Positions 8,269 through 16,690 of a DNA stretch of 64,000 nt are shown one piece after another. The stretch covers positions 682,001 through 746,000 of the forward strand of contig JAVJPW010000006.1 of the NCBI GenBank assembly GCA_040217575.1, written 5' to 3'. This stretch comes from Pacificispira sp040217575 (lineage in GTDB: Bacteria; Pseudomonadota; Alphaproteobacteria; UBA8366; Aestuariispiraceae). Under the pieces are notes generated by a model. The model worked only from the letters and a program-made list of their open reading frames with translations, was not told the DNA's origin and did not search any database. Each line of letters opens with the position of its first letter. Position 1 is the stretch's first letter. A program made the translations under genes and the position numbers.

Positions 8269-8940
8269 TCATCCGGTGAAAGAAACAACCCCCGCGACGC
8301 CATCCGGCCAAAGGGTCGGGAAGTCCGCTTCCGTTTCCTGGCCGATTGTCAGAATGGGTCCCTTCCAGCCTTTTTTCGCCGCACCCCGCCGTACCGCCTG
8401 TGCCAGTGTGCCCCGCTGACGCATGGACGGAAAACCGGCCGCGAAGTCCGGAACCTTGGGGACGACCAGCATGAAGGCTGGCGAAAGGCCGGCCGCGTCT
8501 GCGGCACCGTCTTCGGTGTTGGCGACGACACCGATCTTGAAGCCCAGGTCCGAAAGCGCAGACAGGTTTTCATGTTCCAGGTCTTTGTCCAACCCGACAT
8601 CCGACAAGAGGCTGGTGAATTCCATGTCCTGTTGTTCGACGCTGGGGAAATTGACGACAGTATCGACACCGTTTGATTTCAATCTTTCCGCCAAAGGTTC
8701 CAGCCGCAGGAACGGATCGGACAGAAACAATCCGACAGTTTGATCGCGCAGTTCCGACCGTCCCCACTCCAAGGATTTCAGAAGGGCTGCCTGCCCGTCG
8801 CGGTTGGGCAGCATCAACGACACTTCGGGGGGAATCAAAGCCGGATCAACCGGTGCGGCCTGGCAAAAAAGGAAGCCAGAGAATGTGTCGGAATATTCCT
8901 CCGAAACCGCCATGCGCCATACAAAGAAATCTGAAGTCAC
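8269..8940 (-). CDS. Divergent TIM-barrel protein related to PEP hydrolase-like family
   Basis: A 223-residue protein of no obvious family at first sight. Aligned by eye with the TIM-barrel protein at 15802-16644 it follows the same order. LFLSDPFLRLEPLAERLK matches VNGTDPFCMFDHYLDQLK, VVNFPS matches VQNFPT, then comes a VGLDKDLEHENLSAL/TGMSYGHEVDVIAL region and an ILTIGQE strand where the others have VHGGP. The glycine pair of that loop is lost, and the protein is shorter at both ends. It is therefore a diverged, possibly non-catalytic paralog. The start is GTG at 8940; ATG at 8913 is an alternative. It is convergent with the 6504 gene and divergent from the transporter operon. Confidence 0.7.
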   Translation of the reverse strand: MTSDFFVWRMAVSEEYSDTFSGFLFCQAAPVDPALIPPEVSLMLPNRDGQAALLKSLEWGRSELRDQTVGLFLSDPFLRLEPLAERLKSNGVDTVVNFPSVEQQDMEFTSLLSDVGLDKDLEHENLSALSDLGFKIGVVANTEDGAADAAGLSPAFMLVVPKVPDFAAGFPSMRQRGTLAQAVRRGAAKKGWKGPILTIGQETEADFPTLWPDGVAGVVSFTG

Positions 8941-9326
8941 GATCTGTCATTCCGTCGGTGTTTTGGCCGCCTTTTCATCTATCCCAGGCGATTTTGTTGC
9001 ATTGCAGCACGAAAACGCTGCAATGCGAGAGTCCATGAAACTAGAAAAATGAAATGGGAAATTACACATATTTACCCATTTTTGGAAATTTTGATGTTGA
9101 ATGGAAATTCTGCTCGTTCCAAGCTTTCGGTCCTGAGGCGCGGCATGACCGCGGAAAACTCGCGGAAAACAGCGGGAAAACGATAATTCTTCATGTTTTC
9201 GGTCTGTTTTGGCCGTGTGCTGTCCGCACCATGAAGAGGCAAGGGAGGCTGGGATTTGTCCGCCATTCGACGCGGTCTTTTTGTCGTCTGCGCATCGCTG
9301 CACCGGGTTAAACCCTGGGGGCGCGA
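8941..9326. promoter_or_regulatory. 386-bp divergent intergenic region with inverted and direct repeats
   Basis: This region separates the diverged TIM-barrel gene (minus) from livH (plus) and must hold promoters for both. It contains a perfect 10-bp inverted repeat (8999-9026), a 7-bp inverted repeat AAATGGG/CCCATTT (9052-9081) and three GGAAATT copies (9057, 9084, 9103). Bases 9040-9110 are markedly AT-rich compared with the rest of the window. I could not find a convincing sigma70 or sigma54 (GG-N10-GC) promoter by eye. No coding frame here looks real. Confidence 0.6.
8999..9026. promoter_or_regulatory. Perfect inverted repeat GCATTGCAGC-N8-GCTGCAATGC, candidate operator
   Basis: Two 10-base arms, exact reverse complements, are separated by ACGAAAAC, so the half-site centres are 18 bases apart. 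It lies 59 bases upstream of the start of the minus-strand TIM-barrel gene and 300 bases upstream of livH. The geometry suits a dimeric regulator, plausibly the HTH protein encoded at 6504, but binding is inference. As RNA it could also form a hairpin; there is no T-run. Confidence 0.55.
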
Positions 9327-10334
9327 ATGAGGCGGTTTATTCAGCGTCATACCTTCTGGGCGGTGGTGATCCTGATCCTGGCGGCGATCCTGCTGTGGAT
9401 GATTTTCGCTGTTTGGCCTGAATGGCTGGAAAACATCTTTGGCCGGAAACGGACCTTCGTAAACACACTGTTCAACGGCATTACGCTGGGTGGTCTGTAC
9501 TTTCTGGTGGCCAGCGGGTTCACGCTGGTCTTCGGGCTGATGCGGAACGTCAATCTGGCGCACGGGACGATGTATCTTTTCGGCGCCTATATCGGGTACG
9601 AGGTGTCGACGGCCACCGGCAGCTGGTTCTTCGGATTGGCGGTCGCGTTTCTGGCCATCGCGGTGACCGGCATTCTGTTGCAGGTCCTTGTCTTCCGGCG
9701 CATGGAAGGGGACGACCTGCGTCAGACGCTGGTGACAATCGGCATATCTATTATCGCGGCGGACCTGATGCTGGCGGTCTGGTCGGGAACGACCTATCAG
9801 TTTGAACCGCCGGAATGGCTGTTCGGGGCCGCCGAACTGCCCATCATTTCGACCATACGGTCATCCGGCGATGTCGTCTTCATCCGCTATCCCATCTATC
9901 GAATCGCGGTGCTGGTGACCGCTATTACCGTCGGGCTGGCGCTTTGGCTGTTCCTGAACCGGACCCGGGTCGGAATGATGGTGCGTGCCGGCGTGAACGA
10001 CCGCGAAATGCTGTCGGCGTCCGGGGTGAATGTTCAGCTTGTCTTTGCGCTGGTCTTTGCCATCGGCGCAGGGCTTGCCGGGTTTGCCGGTGTCATCGGC
10101 GGCACCGCCCTTTCCATCGGCCCGGGTGAAGACGTGCGCTACCTTCTGGCGTCACTGATCGTGGTGATCGTGGGCGGCCTTGGTTCCGTGACGGGGGCCG
10201 CGGTTGGCGCGCTTCTGATCGGCCTTGCCGAACAGTTCGGGCTTGCCTACTTCCCGACATACGGTGTGGTGCTGACCTTCCTCATCATGGTTTTCGTGCT
10301 TGCGGTTCGTCCGCAAGGGCTGATGGGGAGATAG
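9327..10334 (+). CDS. livH: Branched-chain-type ABC transporter permease, LivH family
   Basis: A 335-residue integral membrane protein of the LivH family. Signatures are NGITLGGLYFLVASGFTLVF and MRNVNLAHGTMYLFGAY in the N-terminal half, and LLASLIVVIVGGLGSVTGA near the C-terminus. It starts 15 bases after a GGGGG ribosome site. It is the first gene of a roughly 16-kb plus-strand operon. The family carries branched-chain amino acids but also amides, urea and aromatic acids; the catabolic genes downstream suggest a non-amino-acid substrate. Confidence 0.93.
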   Translation: MRRFIQRHTFWAVVILILAAILLWMIFAVWPEWLENIFGRKRTFVNTLFNGITLGGLYFLVASGFTLVFGLMRNVNLAHGTMYLFGAYIGYEVSTATGSWFFGLAVAFLAIAVTGILLQVLVFRRMEGDDLRQTLVTIGISIIAADLMLAVWSGTTYQFEPPEWLFGAAELPIISTIRSSGDVVFIRYPIYRIAVLVTAITVGLALWLFLNRTRVGMMVRAGVNDREMLSASGVNVQLVFALVFAIGAGLAGFAGVIGGTALSIGPGEDVRYLLASLIVVIVGGLGSVTGAAVGALLIGLAEQFGLAYFPTYGVVLTFLIMVFVLAVRPQGLMGR

Positions 10335-10338
10335 CGCG

Positions 10339-11412
10339 ATGTTCTGGCGGCGGCTATTCTCCGGCTCTTTCTCCTGGACGGACATCTCTCCGGTCACCGC
10401 GATCGTGATCGTGTTCCTGCTTGCCTATCCGTCCTTCTCCAACAATTTCTTCATATTCCAGATCGGAGGTTATTCCCTGATCCTGGGAACGATCGCGCTT
10501 TCGCTGATGCTGCTGGCAGGGTACGGCGGCATGGTCAGCCTGGCGCAACTGACGGTCGCCGGCGTCGCGGGCTACATCGTTTCGATTTTCGGTACAAATT
10601 CGTCGGAAGTGCTGGGGTTCGGCTGGCCCTGGTGGATTACGGTCCCGTTCGCGATTTTCATTGCCGGTCTGTTCGGTGCCTTTGTCGGCGCGATCTCCGT
10701 TCGCACGGCGGGGATCTATACCATCATGATCACACTGGCGATTGCGGTCGCGTTCTTCTATTTCGCCCGGCAGAACTATACGGTCTTTAACGGGTTCAAC
10801 GGATATGCCGGTGTTGAGCCGCCGACGCTGTTCGGCATCTATTGGCGTGACCCCATACCGTTCTATTACATGACGCTGTTCATCGCGGCTCTGTTCTATT
10901 GGCTGGTGCTCTATTGTTCGCGGTCGACTTTCGGCATCGCCCTGCAGGCGATCCGCGACAACCCCCGGCGCATGCGCGCGCTTGGATTCGATGTGACCAT
11001 GCACCGGGTTGCCGCCTATTTCTTCGCCGGCCTGATCGCGGGGACGGCCGGGGTTCTGATGGTCTGGTTCAACGGACGGATTTCCCCCGGTTCCATCAGC
11101 GTCGGCGTCGTGATCGATATCCTTGTCATTGCCGTGGTGGGCGGAATGCGACACCCGGTTGGCCCTTTCCTGGGGGCGATTGCCTTCGTCCTTCTGGAGA
11201 ACTTCGCGATCGATCTGATCGACCGCGAACGGTTCAACACCGTCATTGGTGTTGCGTTTCTGTTGATCGTTTTGTTTTCGCCCGACGGTTTGCTCGGGCT
11301 TATCGACCGGCTGCGAAAGCGGTTCCGGTTACCGCGTACGGCGCGGTCGAGAGACGGCCGGGCCCAATACGGCGACCAGCAAATGGCTGATACGCCCGAT
11401 ACCAACCGATAA
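10339..11412 (+). CDS. livM: Branched-chain-type ABC transporter permease, LivM family
   Basis: A 357-residue membrane protein, the usual partner of LivH. Family marks include LMLLAGYGGMVSLAQLTVAG, the SRSTFGIALQAIRDNPRRMRALG cytoplasmic loop that contacts the ATPases, and DILVIAVVGGMRHPVGPFLGA. It begins 4 bases after the livH stop. The C-terminal 30 residues are polar and basic, which is common for LivM. It forms the channel with LivH. Confidence 0.93.
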   Translation: MFWRRLFSGSFSWTDISPVTAIVIVFLLAYPSFSNNFFIFQIGGYSLILGTIALSLMLLAGYGGMVSLAQLTVAGVAGYIVSIFGTNSSEVLGFGWPWWITVPFAIFIAGLFGAFVGAISVRTAGIYTIMITLAIAVAFFYFARQNYTVFNGFNGYAGVEPPTLFGIYWRDPIPFYYMTLFIAALFYWLVLYCSRSTFGIALQAIRDNPRRMRALGFDVTMHRVAAYFFAGLIAGTAGVLMVWFNGRISPGSISVGVVIDILVIAVVGGMRHPVGPFLGAIAFVLLENFAIDLIDRERFNTVIGVAFLLIVLFSPDGLLGLIDRLRKRFRLPRTARSRDGRAQYGDQQMADTPDTNR

Positions 11413-11424
11413 AGGGAGGAATAG

Positions 11425-12675
11425 ATGTTAAATCATAAATGGAAGGTTCTAGCGGCGGCGGCGGTGCTTGCCGTGTCCAGCGGTACCGCATCCGCACAGG
11501 AAACGGTCCGCATGGGGGCTCTTGCGACCCTTGAAGGGGCATTTACCGTGCTGGGCGAAGACGGCATGCGCGGTGTGCGCATGGCGCTTGAGGAATTCGG
11601 TTACTCCGCCGGTGGTGTTGAAATCGAACTGATCACCGGTTCGTCCGACGCATCGCCCGACAGTGCCATTCGTGCAGCGCGCAAGCTGGTCGAACAGGAC
11701 GGCGTCCAGATTCTGGTCGGCCCGCTGTCCGGGTCCGAAGGTCTTGCGATGCGGGATTATGCCAAGACGCAGCCGGAGGTCACCTTCATCAACGGAACGT
11801 CGGCCGCGCAGGACACGACCCTTCGTAGTCCGGCGGACAACTTCTTCCGCTTTTCGACCGATGGGGCCCAGTGGATGGCCGGTCTGGGCGAATATGCGTA
11901 CAACGTGAAGGGTTATCGTTCCGTCGCGGTTCTGGCGGAAGACTATTCTTTCCCCTATACGCAGGTCTTCGGCTTCCTGGAGCCGTTCTGCCGCCTGGGC
12001 GGTGAGGCGCCGATCGACGCCCGTTTCTGGGTTCCGATCGGGAACACGGACTACAGCTCCGTCATTGCGGCGCTGCCGGACGATGTCGATGCGATCTATG
12101 TCGCGCTTGGCGGTGCGGACGCGGTCAACTTCCTGACCCAGTATGAACAGGCTGGCGGTTTCCTGCCGCTGATCGGTGGTTCCATCACGGTCGACCAGAC
12201 TGTTCTGGGGTCCGAAGGCCGTACCCGAGAATTTGTGATCGGCACGCCGTCGGCGGGTCCGATTTCGAATACCTGGGACAATGACGGCTGGAACGACTTC
12301 GTCGCCCGCTATCAGGAAATGTTCCCTGATGGCTTCCCGTCGCCGTCGCTGTTTGCGCACGGCTACTACATCAACACCAAGGCCGCGCTTCTGGCCCTGG
12401 AAGCCGTTGGCGGCGACCTTTCGGACGGCGGTGTTGCCTATCGCGAGGCGCTGTCGAACCTGTCGTTCGATACGCCGACCGGGATGGTATCCCTGGACGA
12501 ACGCCGTCAGGCCATTGCCGACATTTTCCTGACGGAAGTGATCGAAGGTCCCGATGGCGGTCTGATGAACCAGACGATCGAGGTTATTCCCCAGGTCACA
12601 CAGACGCTTGGCGTGCCGTATGACCAGTTCCTGGAATACGGCCAGGTCGGGCGTGAAAACCCGTCCTGCGAATAA
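11425..12675 (+). CDS. ABC transporter substrate-binding protein, Peripla_BP_6 type
   Basis: A 416-residue exported protein. A signal peptide of about 24 residues ends in TASA before QETVRMGAL. The mature part is a type I periplasmic binding protein of the LivJ/AmiC kind, with VQILVGPLSGSEGLAMRDY and VTFINGTSAAQDTT. A strong GGGAGGA ribosome site precedes the ATG. Its sequence is closer to the amide or aromatic-acid binders than to classical Leu/Ile/Val binders only in a general sense; the ligand cannot be read from sequence. It feeds the livHM/livG/livF-type system encoded around it. Confidence 0.9.
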   Translation: MLNHKWKVLAAAAVLAVSSGTASAQETVRMGALATLEGAFTVLGEDGMRGVRMALEEFGYSAGGVEIELITGSSDASPDSAIRAARKLVEQDGVQILVGPLSGSEGLAMRDYAKTQPEVTFINGTSAAQDTTLRSPADNFFRFSTDGAQWMAGLGEYAYNVKGYRSVAVLAEDYSFPYTQVFGFLEPFCRLGGEAPIDARFWVPIGNTDYSSVIAALPDDVDAIYVALGGADAVNFLTQYEQAGGFLPLIGGSITVDQTVLGSEGRTREFVIGTPSAGPISNTWDNDGWNDFVARYQEMFPDGFPSPSLFAHGYYINTKAALLALEAVGGDLSDGGVAYREALSNLSFDTPTGMVSLDERRQAIADIFLTEVIEGPDGGLMNQTIEVIPQVTQTLGVPYDQFLEYGQVGRENPSCE

Positions 12676-12715
12676 TCGTCAGGCCGGAACAGTAAGAGCG
12701 GACCGAGGTATCAAC

Positions 12716-13504
12716 GTGGCTAACAGCACCAACGCACTGTCGATGCTGCAACAGGCTGGTCGCTTCGCGCTAGAACTCGAAGCGGTCAGCCGCCACTTTG
12801 GTGCCTTGGTCGCGCTTGCCGATATCAATCTGGCGGTTCGCGCCGGGGAACGCCGTGCGGTCCTCGGCTCGAACGGCGCCGGAAAAACCACCTTGTTCAA
12901 CGCCATTACCGGCGATTTTCCGCCTACGACCGGGCGTGTCCGCCTGTTCGGGGAGGATGTTACCGAACTTCCGGTCCATGAGCGCATCCATCGCGGGTTG
13001 CGCCGGACCTATCAGATATCGCTTCTGTTCCACGGTCTGACCGTGATCGACAATATCTTCCTTGCCTGCCGCGGGGTCAGCCGCGGGCGGTTTTCGCTGT
13101 TGCGGCCGGGACCGGACGACAGCGCCATGGAAATGGCGGAAACGCTTCTGTCCGCGGTCCATCTGGATGACAGCCGAAACACACTGGTCGCGGAACTGAG
13201 CCATGGTCAGCAGCGCCAGTTGGAAATCGCGCTGGCTCTTTCGGGCGCGCCGCGGCTGGTTCTTTTTGATGAACCCGCCGCCGGCCTGTCGCCGACGGAA
13301 CGGACCGAACTGATCGAAATCCTTCAGGCCCTGCCGGAACATATCGGCTTCATCATCATCGAACACGACATGGACGTGGCACTGCGTGTCTCCGAAAGCG
13401 TGACGATGATGCACAATGGTCGCATCTTCAAGGAAGGCACGCCTGAGGAGATTGAGAACGACCCGGAGGTCCAGCAGCTCTATCTGGGGCATGCCCATGG
13501 CTGA
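12716..13504 (+). CDS. livG: Branched-chain-type ABC transporter ATP-binding protein, LivG family
   Basis: A 262-residue ABC ATPase. Walker A is GSNGAGKTT, the signature is atypical (LSHGQQRQLEIALAL, as usual in LivG), Walker B is LVLFDEP, and the switch His is in IIIEHDMDV. The segment GLRRTYQISLLFHGLTVIDN is the LivG Q-loop region. I chose GTG at 12716, with GAGG eight bases upstream; an in-frame extension to 12608 would overlap the binding-protein gene and looks non-coding. It pairs with the fused LivF domain of the next gene. Confidence 0.9.
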   Translation: MANSTNALSMLQQAGRFALELEAVSRHFGALVALADINLAVRAGERRAVLGSNGAGKTTLFNAITGDFPPTTGRVRLFGEDVTELPVHERIHRGLRRTYQISLLFHGLTVIDNIFLACRGVSRGRFSLLRPGPDDSAMEMAETLLSAVHLDDSRNTLVAELSHGQQRQLEIALALSGAPRLVLFDEPAAGLSPTERTELIEILQALPEHIGFIIIEHDMDVALRVSESVTMMHNGRIFKEGTPEEIENDPEVQQLYLGHAHG

Positions 13505-15815
13505 CCGTCGACGTCAAAACGGACAGCGGCCGGTCCGGACGGCACAGCAGCCCGCCGCTGCGCTGCAAATTCGGGATCTGCATGTCTATTACGGCCAGTC
13601 CCATGCGCTGCAGGGGGTTGACCTGACACTGCAACAGGGCGTCCATGCCGTTGTCGGACGAAACGGCATGGGCAAGACGACCCTGTGCAACGCGATTATG
13701 GGGCTGGTTCCCGTGCATCGCGGCACGGTCCGATTCAGGGGACAGGAACTGGTCGGCATGCCGCCCTACAAGATTGCCGGGGCGGGCGTCGGATACACGC
13801 CGCAGGGGCGACGGCTGTGGCCGTCATTGACGGTGGACGAACATCTTCGCCTTTCGGAAAGCGGGGGCGGTGCCTGGACCATCGAACGCATCTACGACAC
13901 ATTCCCGCGGCTGGCCGAACGCCGTCGCAACGGTGGCGCACAACTGTCCGGCGGCGAACAGCAGATGTTGGCGATTTCGCGGGCGCTGCTTCAGGACCCG
14001 GAGCTTCTGGTTCTGGACGAACCGACAGAGGGGCTGGCCCCGGTCATCGTCGACCAGGTCGAAGAGCTTCTGGTCCGACTGGCCGAAGAGACGGACGTCG
14101 CGATCCTGCTGATCGAACAGAATATCGCTGTTGCAACATCCGTTTCTGAAGACGTCGCCATCATGGTGAACGGCCGCATCAGCCGTGTCATGCCGGCGGC
14201 GCAACTGGCGAACGACCGCGTTCTGCAGGAAAGACTTCTTGGCGTCGGCCGGCATTCCCACGACGATATGGAAGTCGAGATACCGGCTCCGGAAGCGGCT
14301 CCGCCGAAGGGGGACCCGGTTGCCGTGCCCGATGCGGATGAACAGGACGAAGGGACGGATGCGGCGCCGGCTGAAAAGGCGGAACGAAAAACTGATTATG
14401 TCCCGCCGACCAGATGGTCGAAGGCCCGTTGGTCCGAAGCCGCATCGGGAGCCGGCACCGCAACAGCGGACGGTCAGGCCGCCCCTGAACCGCCCGTCCG
14501 CCCGTTCGACGCCGCACCGGAACCCCTGTTCAAGGAACCACATGCGATGGTGCGGCGCGCACCCAGCAAGCGTGTGTTGGTTGCGGGAACCTTCGACACG
14601 AAAGGGGCGGAACTCCAGTATATCCGAAACTGTATTACCCAGATCGGCCTTCCGGTTCTGACAGTCGACCTGTCCACTTCGGGAAAGCCGTCGGCCGCCA
14701 TGGTGCCGCCGCACATGGTCGCTGCGGAACACCCGCGCGGTGCGTCGGCCGTATTTTCCAATGACCGTGGTGCGGCGGTCCGGGCTATGGCCGAAGCATT
14801 CGAAATATGGATTACCCGGCAGAATGAAGTCGGCGGCATTATCTCTGCTGCGGGGTCCGGCGGGACCGCGCTGGTGACGCCCGCAATGCGCCGCCTGCCG
14901 ATCGGTGTGCCGAAAGTCATGATTTCCACGGTCGCTTCCGGGGATGTCGGTCAATATGTCGGGCCGTCCGATATGATCATGATGTATTCCGTCACGGACG
15001 TTCAGGGCATCAACCGGATTTCTCGCGAAGTGTTGGCAAACGGCGCCAGTGCGGTGGCGGGAATGGTGGCGAACCGCGCGCTTGGTCCCCGAAATCCAAA
15101 GGGAGGTGTGGAAAAACCGACGCTGGGACTGACCATGTTCGGGGTAACCACCCCGGCGATCCAGCAGATCAGTGCAAGGCTGGAAGACCGCTATGAATGC
15201 CTGGTCTTCCACGCAACCGGTGTCGGCGGCCGGTCGATGGAAAAACTGGCCGACAGCGGCATGCTGTCGGCCGCGGTCGACCTGACGACGACCGAAATCT
15301 GCGACATGATGATGGGGGGCGTCTTCCCGGCGACGGAGGATCGTTTCGGTTCCTTCATCCGCACCGGCATTCCCTATGTCGGGTCTGTCGGGGCACTGGA
15401 CATGGTGAATTTCGGTGCTCCGAACACCGTCCCCGAACGATATGCGGCACGCACATTCGTGGAACACAATCCGCAGGTGACGCTGATGCGCACCACGCCG
15501 GAAGAAAATGCCCGCATGGGCGAATGGATCGCCGGTCGTTTGAACCTGATGCAGGGCCCGGTGCGTTTCCTTATCCCGGATGGCGGCGTTTCCTCGCTGG
15601 ATGCGCCGGGCATGCCGTTCCACGACCCGGCGGCGGATGCTGCACTGTTCGATGCGATCACGGCCACTTTCAAGGAAACTCCTGACCGGCGGCTGATCAG
15701 GCTGCCCCATCACATAAACGATGAAGCCTTTTCGGACGCTGTCTGCAGCGCCTTGGGCGAAATCGATCCAATTGACAGTAAATCCGAAAGGAAGCCGCGA
15801 CATGCCGCGATTTGA
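13497..15815 (+). CDS. LivF-type ABC ATPase fused to a Tm-1-like (UPF0261) domain
   Basis: A 772-residue fusion. Residues 1-255 are a complete LivF ATPase: Walker A GRNGMGKT at 54-61, LSGGEQQ at 150-156, LLVLDEP at 170-176. A charged, Pro/Ala-rich linker covers about 256-355. Residues 356-772 are a full-length UPF0261/Tm-1-like domain (KRVLVAGTFDTKGAELQYIR, GIISAAGSGGTALVTPAMR, MFGVTTPAIQQ, VFHATGVGGRSMEKL). In tomato Tm-1 this domain binds ATP; its bacterial role is unknown. The gene overlaps livG by 8 bases and the next gene by 14. ATG at 13491 is an alternative start. It sits where a plain livF would be. Confidence 0.92.
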   Translation: MADRRRQNGQRPVRTAQQPAAALQIRDLHVYYGQSHALQGVDLTLQQGVHAVVGRNGMGKTTLCNAIMGLVPVHRGTVRFRGQELVGMPPYKIAGAGVGYTPQGRRLWPSLTVDEHLRLSESGGGAWTIERIYDTFPRLAERRRNGGAQLSGGEQQMLAISRALLQDPELLVLDEPTEGLAPVIVDQVEELLVRLAEETDVAILLIEQNIAVATSVSEDVAIMVNGRISRVMPAAQLANDRVLQERLLGVGRHSHDDMEVEIPAPEAAPPKGDPVAVPDADEQDEGTDAAPAEKAERKTDYVPPTRWSKARWSEAASGAGTATADGQAAPEPPVRPFDAAPEPLFKEPHAMVRRAPSKRVLVAGTFDTKGAELQYIRNCITQIGLPVLTVDLSTSGKPSAAMVPPHMVAAEHPRGASAVFSNDRGAAVRAMAEAFEIWITRQNEVGGIISAAGSGGTALVTPAMRRLPIGVPKVMISTVASGDVGQYVGPSDMIMMYSVTDVQGINRISREVLANGASAVAGMVANRALGPRNPKGGVEKPTLGLTMFGVTTPAIQQISARLEDRYECLVFHATGVGGRSMEKLADSGMLSAAVDLTTTEICDMMMGGVFPATEDRFGSFIRTGIPYVGSVGALDMVNFGAPNTVPERYAARTFVEHNPQVTLMRTTPEENARMGEWIAGRLNLMQGPVRFLIPDGGVSSLDAPGMPFHDPAADAALFDAITATFKETPDRRLIRLPHHINDEAFSDAVCSALGEIDPIDSKSERKPRHAAI

Positions 15816-16644
15816 ACGCAAGGCTCTGGTCGAAAAATTTCAGGACATGAAAAGCCGTGGCGAGCCGATCATAGGCGGCGGCGCTGGTACGGGATTGTCC
15901 GCGAAATGCGAAGAAGCAGGCGGTATCGACCTGATCGTGATTTACAATTCCGGCCGTTACCGGATGGCGGGTCGTGGGTCTCTATCGGGTCTCATGGCCT
16001 ATGGGAATGCGAACGAAGTCGTCATGGAAATGGCGCACGAGGTGTTGCCGGTGGTCGAAAGAACACCGGTTCTGGCCGGGGTCAACGGGACCGACCCGTT
16101 TTGCATGTTCGATCACTATCTGGATCAGCTGAAAGCAGTCGGCTTCTCAGGCGTTCAGAATTTCCCGACCGTGGGACTGATCGACGGGACCTTCCGCGCC
16201 AATCTGGAAGAAACCGGTATGTCCTATGGCCATGAAGTGGACGTCATCGCGCTGGCCCATGAAAAGGACATGCTGACGACACCTTACGTATTCAACGAAG
16301 ACGACGCGACCGCCATGGCAAAGGCAGGGGCGGACATCATCGTCTGTCACATGGGGTTGACGACCGGCGGTTCGATCGGCGCGGAAACCGCACTGAAACT
16401 GGAAGACTGCCCCGCGCTGGTGGACGCCTGGGCGGCCGCAGCGCTGAAGGTCAATCCGGACGCAATCATCCTGGTCCATGGCGGACCGGTCGCCATGCCG
16501 GAAGACGCGGAGTTCGTGCTGGCGCGAACGGAAAACTGCCACGGTTTTTATGGCGCATCGTCAATGGAACGGCTGCCGACCGAAAGGGCGCTGACCGAAC
16601 AGACACGGGCATTCAAGGGCATCTCGCTCCAGAAAGCATCCTAG
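15802..16644 (+). CDS. PEP hydrolase-like TIM-barrel protein (COG5564)
   Basis: A 280-residue TIM-barrel protein. Marks are IIGGGAGTGLSAKCEEAGG at the N-terminus, DLIVIYNSGRYRMAGRGS, GVQNFPTVGLIDG and the VHGGPVAMPEDAEFVL loop. The family is annotated 'phosphoenolpyruvate hydrolase-like', but few members have a proven reaction. It corresponds to the C-terminal half of plant Tm-1, and the Tm-1-like domain is the gene just upstream, which it overlaps by 14 bases. The start has AAAGGA upstream. Two related barrels lie at 6504 and 8269. Confidence 0.9.
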   Translation: MPRFERKALVEKFQDMKSRGEPIIGGGAGTGLSAKCEEAGGIDLIVIYNSGRYRMAGRGSLSGLMAYGNANEVVMEMAHEVLPVVERTPVLAGVNGTDPFCMFDHYLDQLKAVGFSGVQNFPTVGLIDGTFRANLEETGMSYGHEVDVIALAHEKDMLTTPYVFNEDDATAMAKAGADIIVCHMGLTTGGSIGAETALKLEDCPALVDAWAAAALKVNPDAIILVHGGPVAMPEDAEFVLARTENCHGFYGASSMERLPTERALTEQTRAFKGISLQKAS

Positions 16645-16645
16645 G

Positions 16646-16664
16646 GCCGATATCGAAAATCGGC
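16646..16664 (+). other. Stem-loop between the TIM-barrel and flotillin genes
   Basis: GCCGAT and ATCGGC form a 6-bp stem around a 7-base loop, directly after the TAG stop of the TIM-barrel gene. No T-run follows, so it is more likely an RNA-processing or stability element inside the operon than a terminator. Confidence 0.35.
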
Positions 16665-16690
16665 GGGAAAGAAGTTGAAAGGATAGGGCA

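Noticed and set aside
8673..9303. Several short open frames in and around the divergent region
   Set aside because: None has a ribosome site plus a recognisable motif. Those before 8940 overlap the TIM-barrel gene; the others cover the repeat-rich control region.
8941..9326. Sigma54 (-24/-12) promoter for livH
   Set aside because: I looked for GG-N10-GC with flanking consensus and found no convincing site. The neighbouring regulator also lacks GAFTGA, so sigma54 control is unlikely.
13824..15821. Very long (665-codon) open frame antisense to the LivF/Tm-1 fusion gene
   Set aside because: High GC keeps the antisense frame open. It has no family motifs, lies fully opposite a gene with clear domains, and has no ribosome site.
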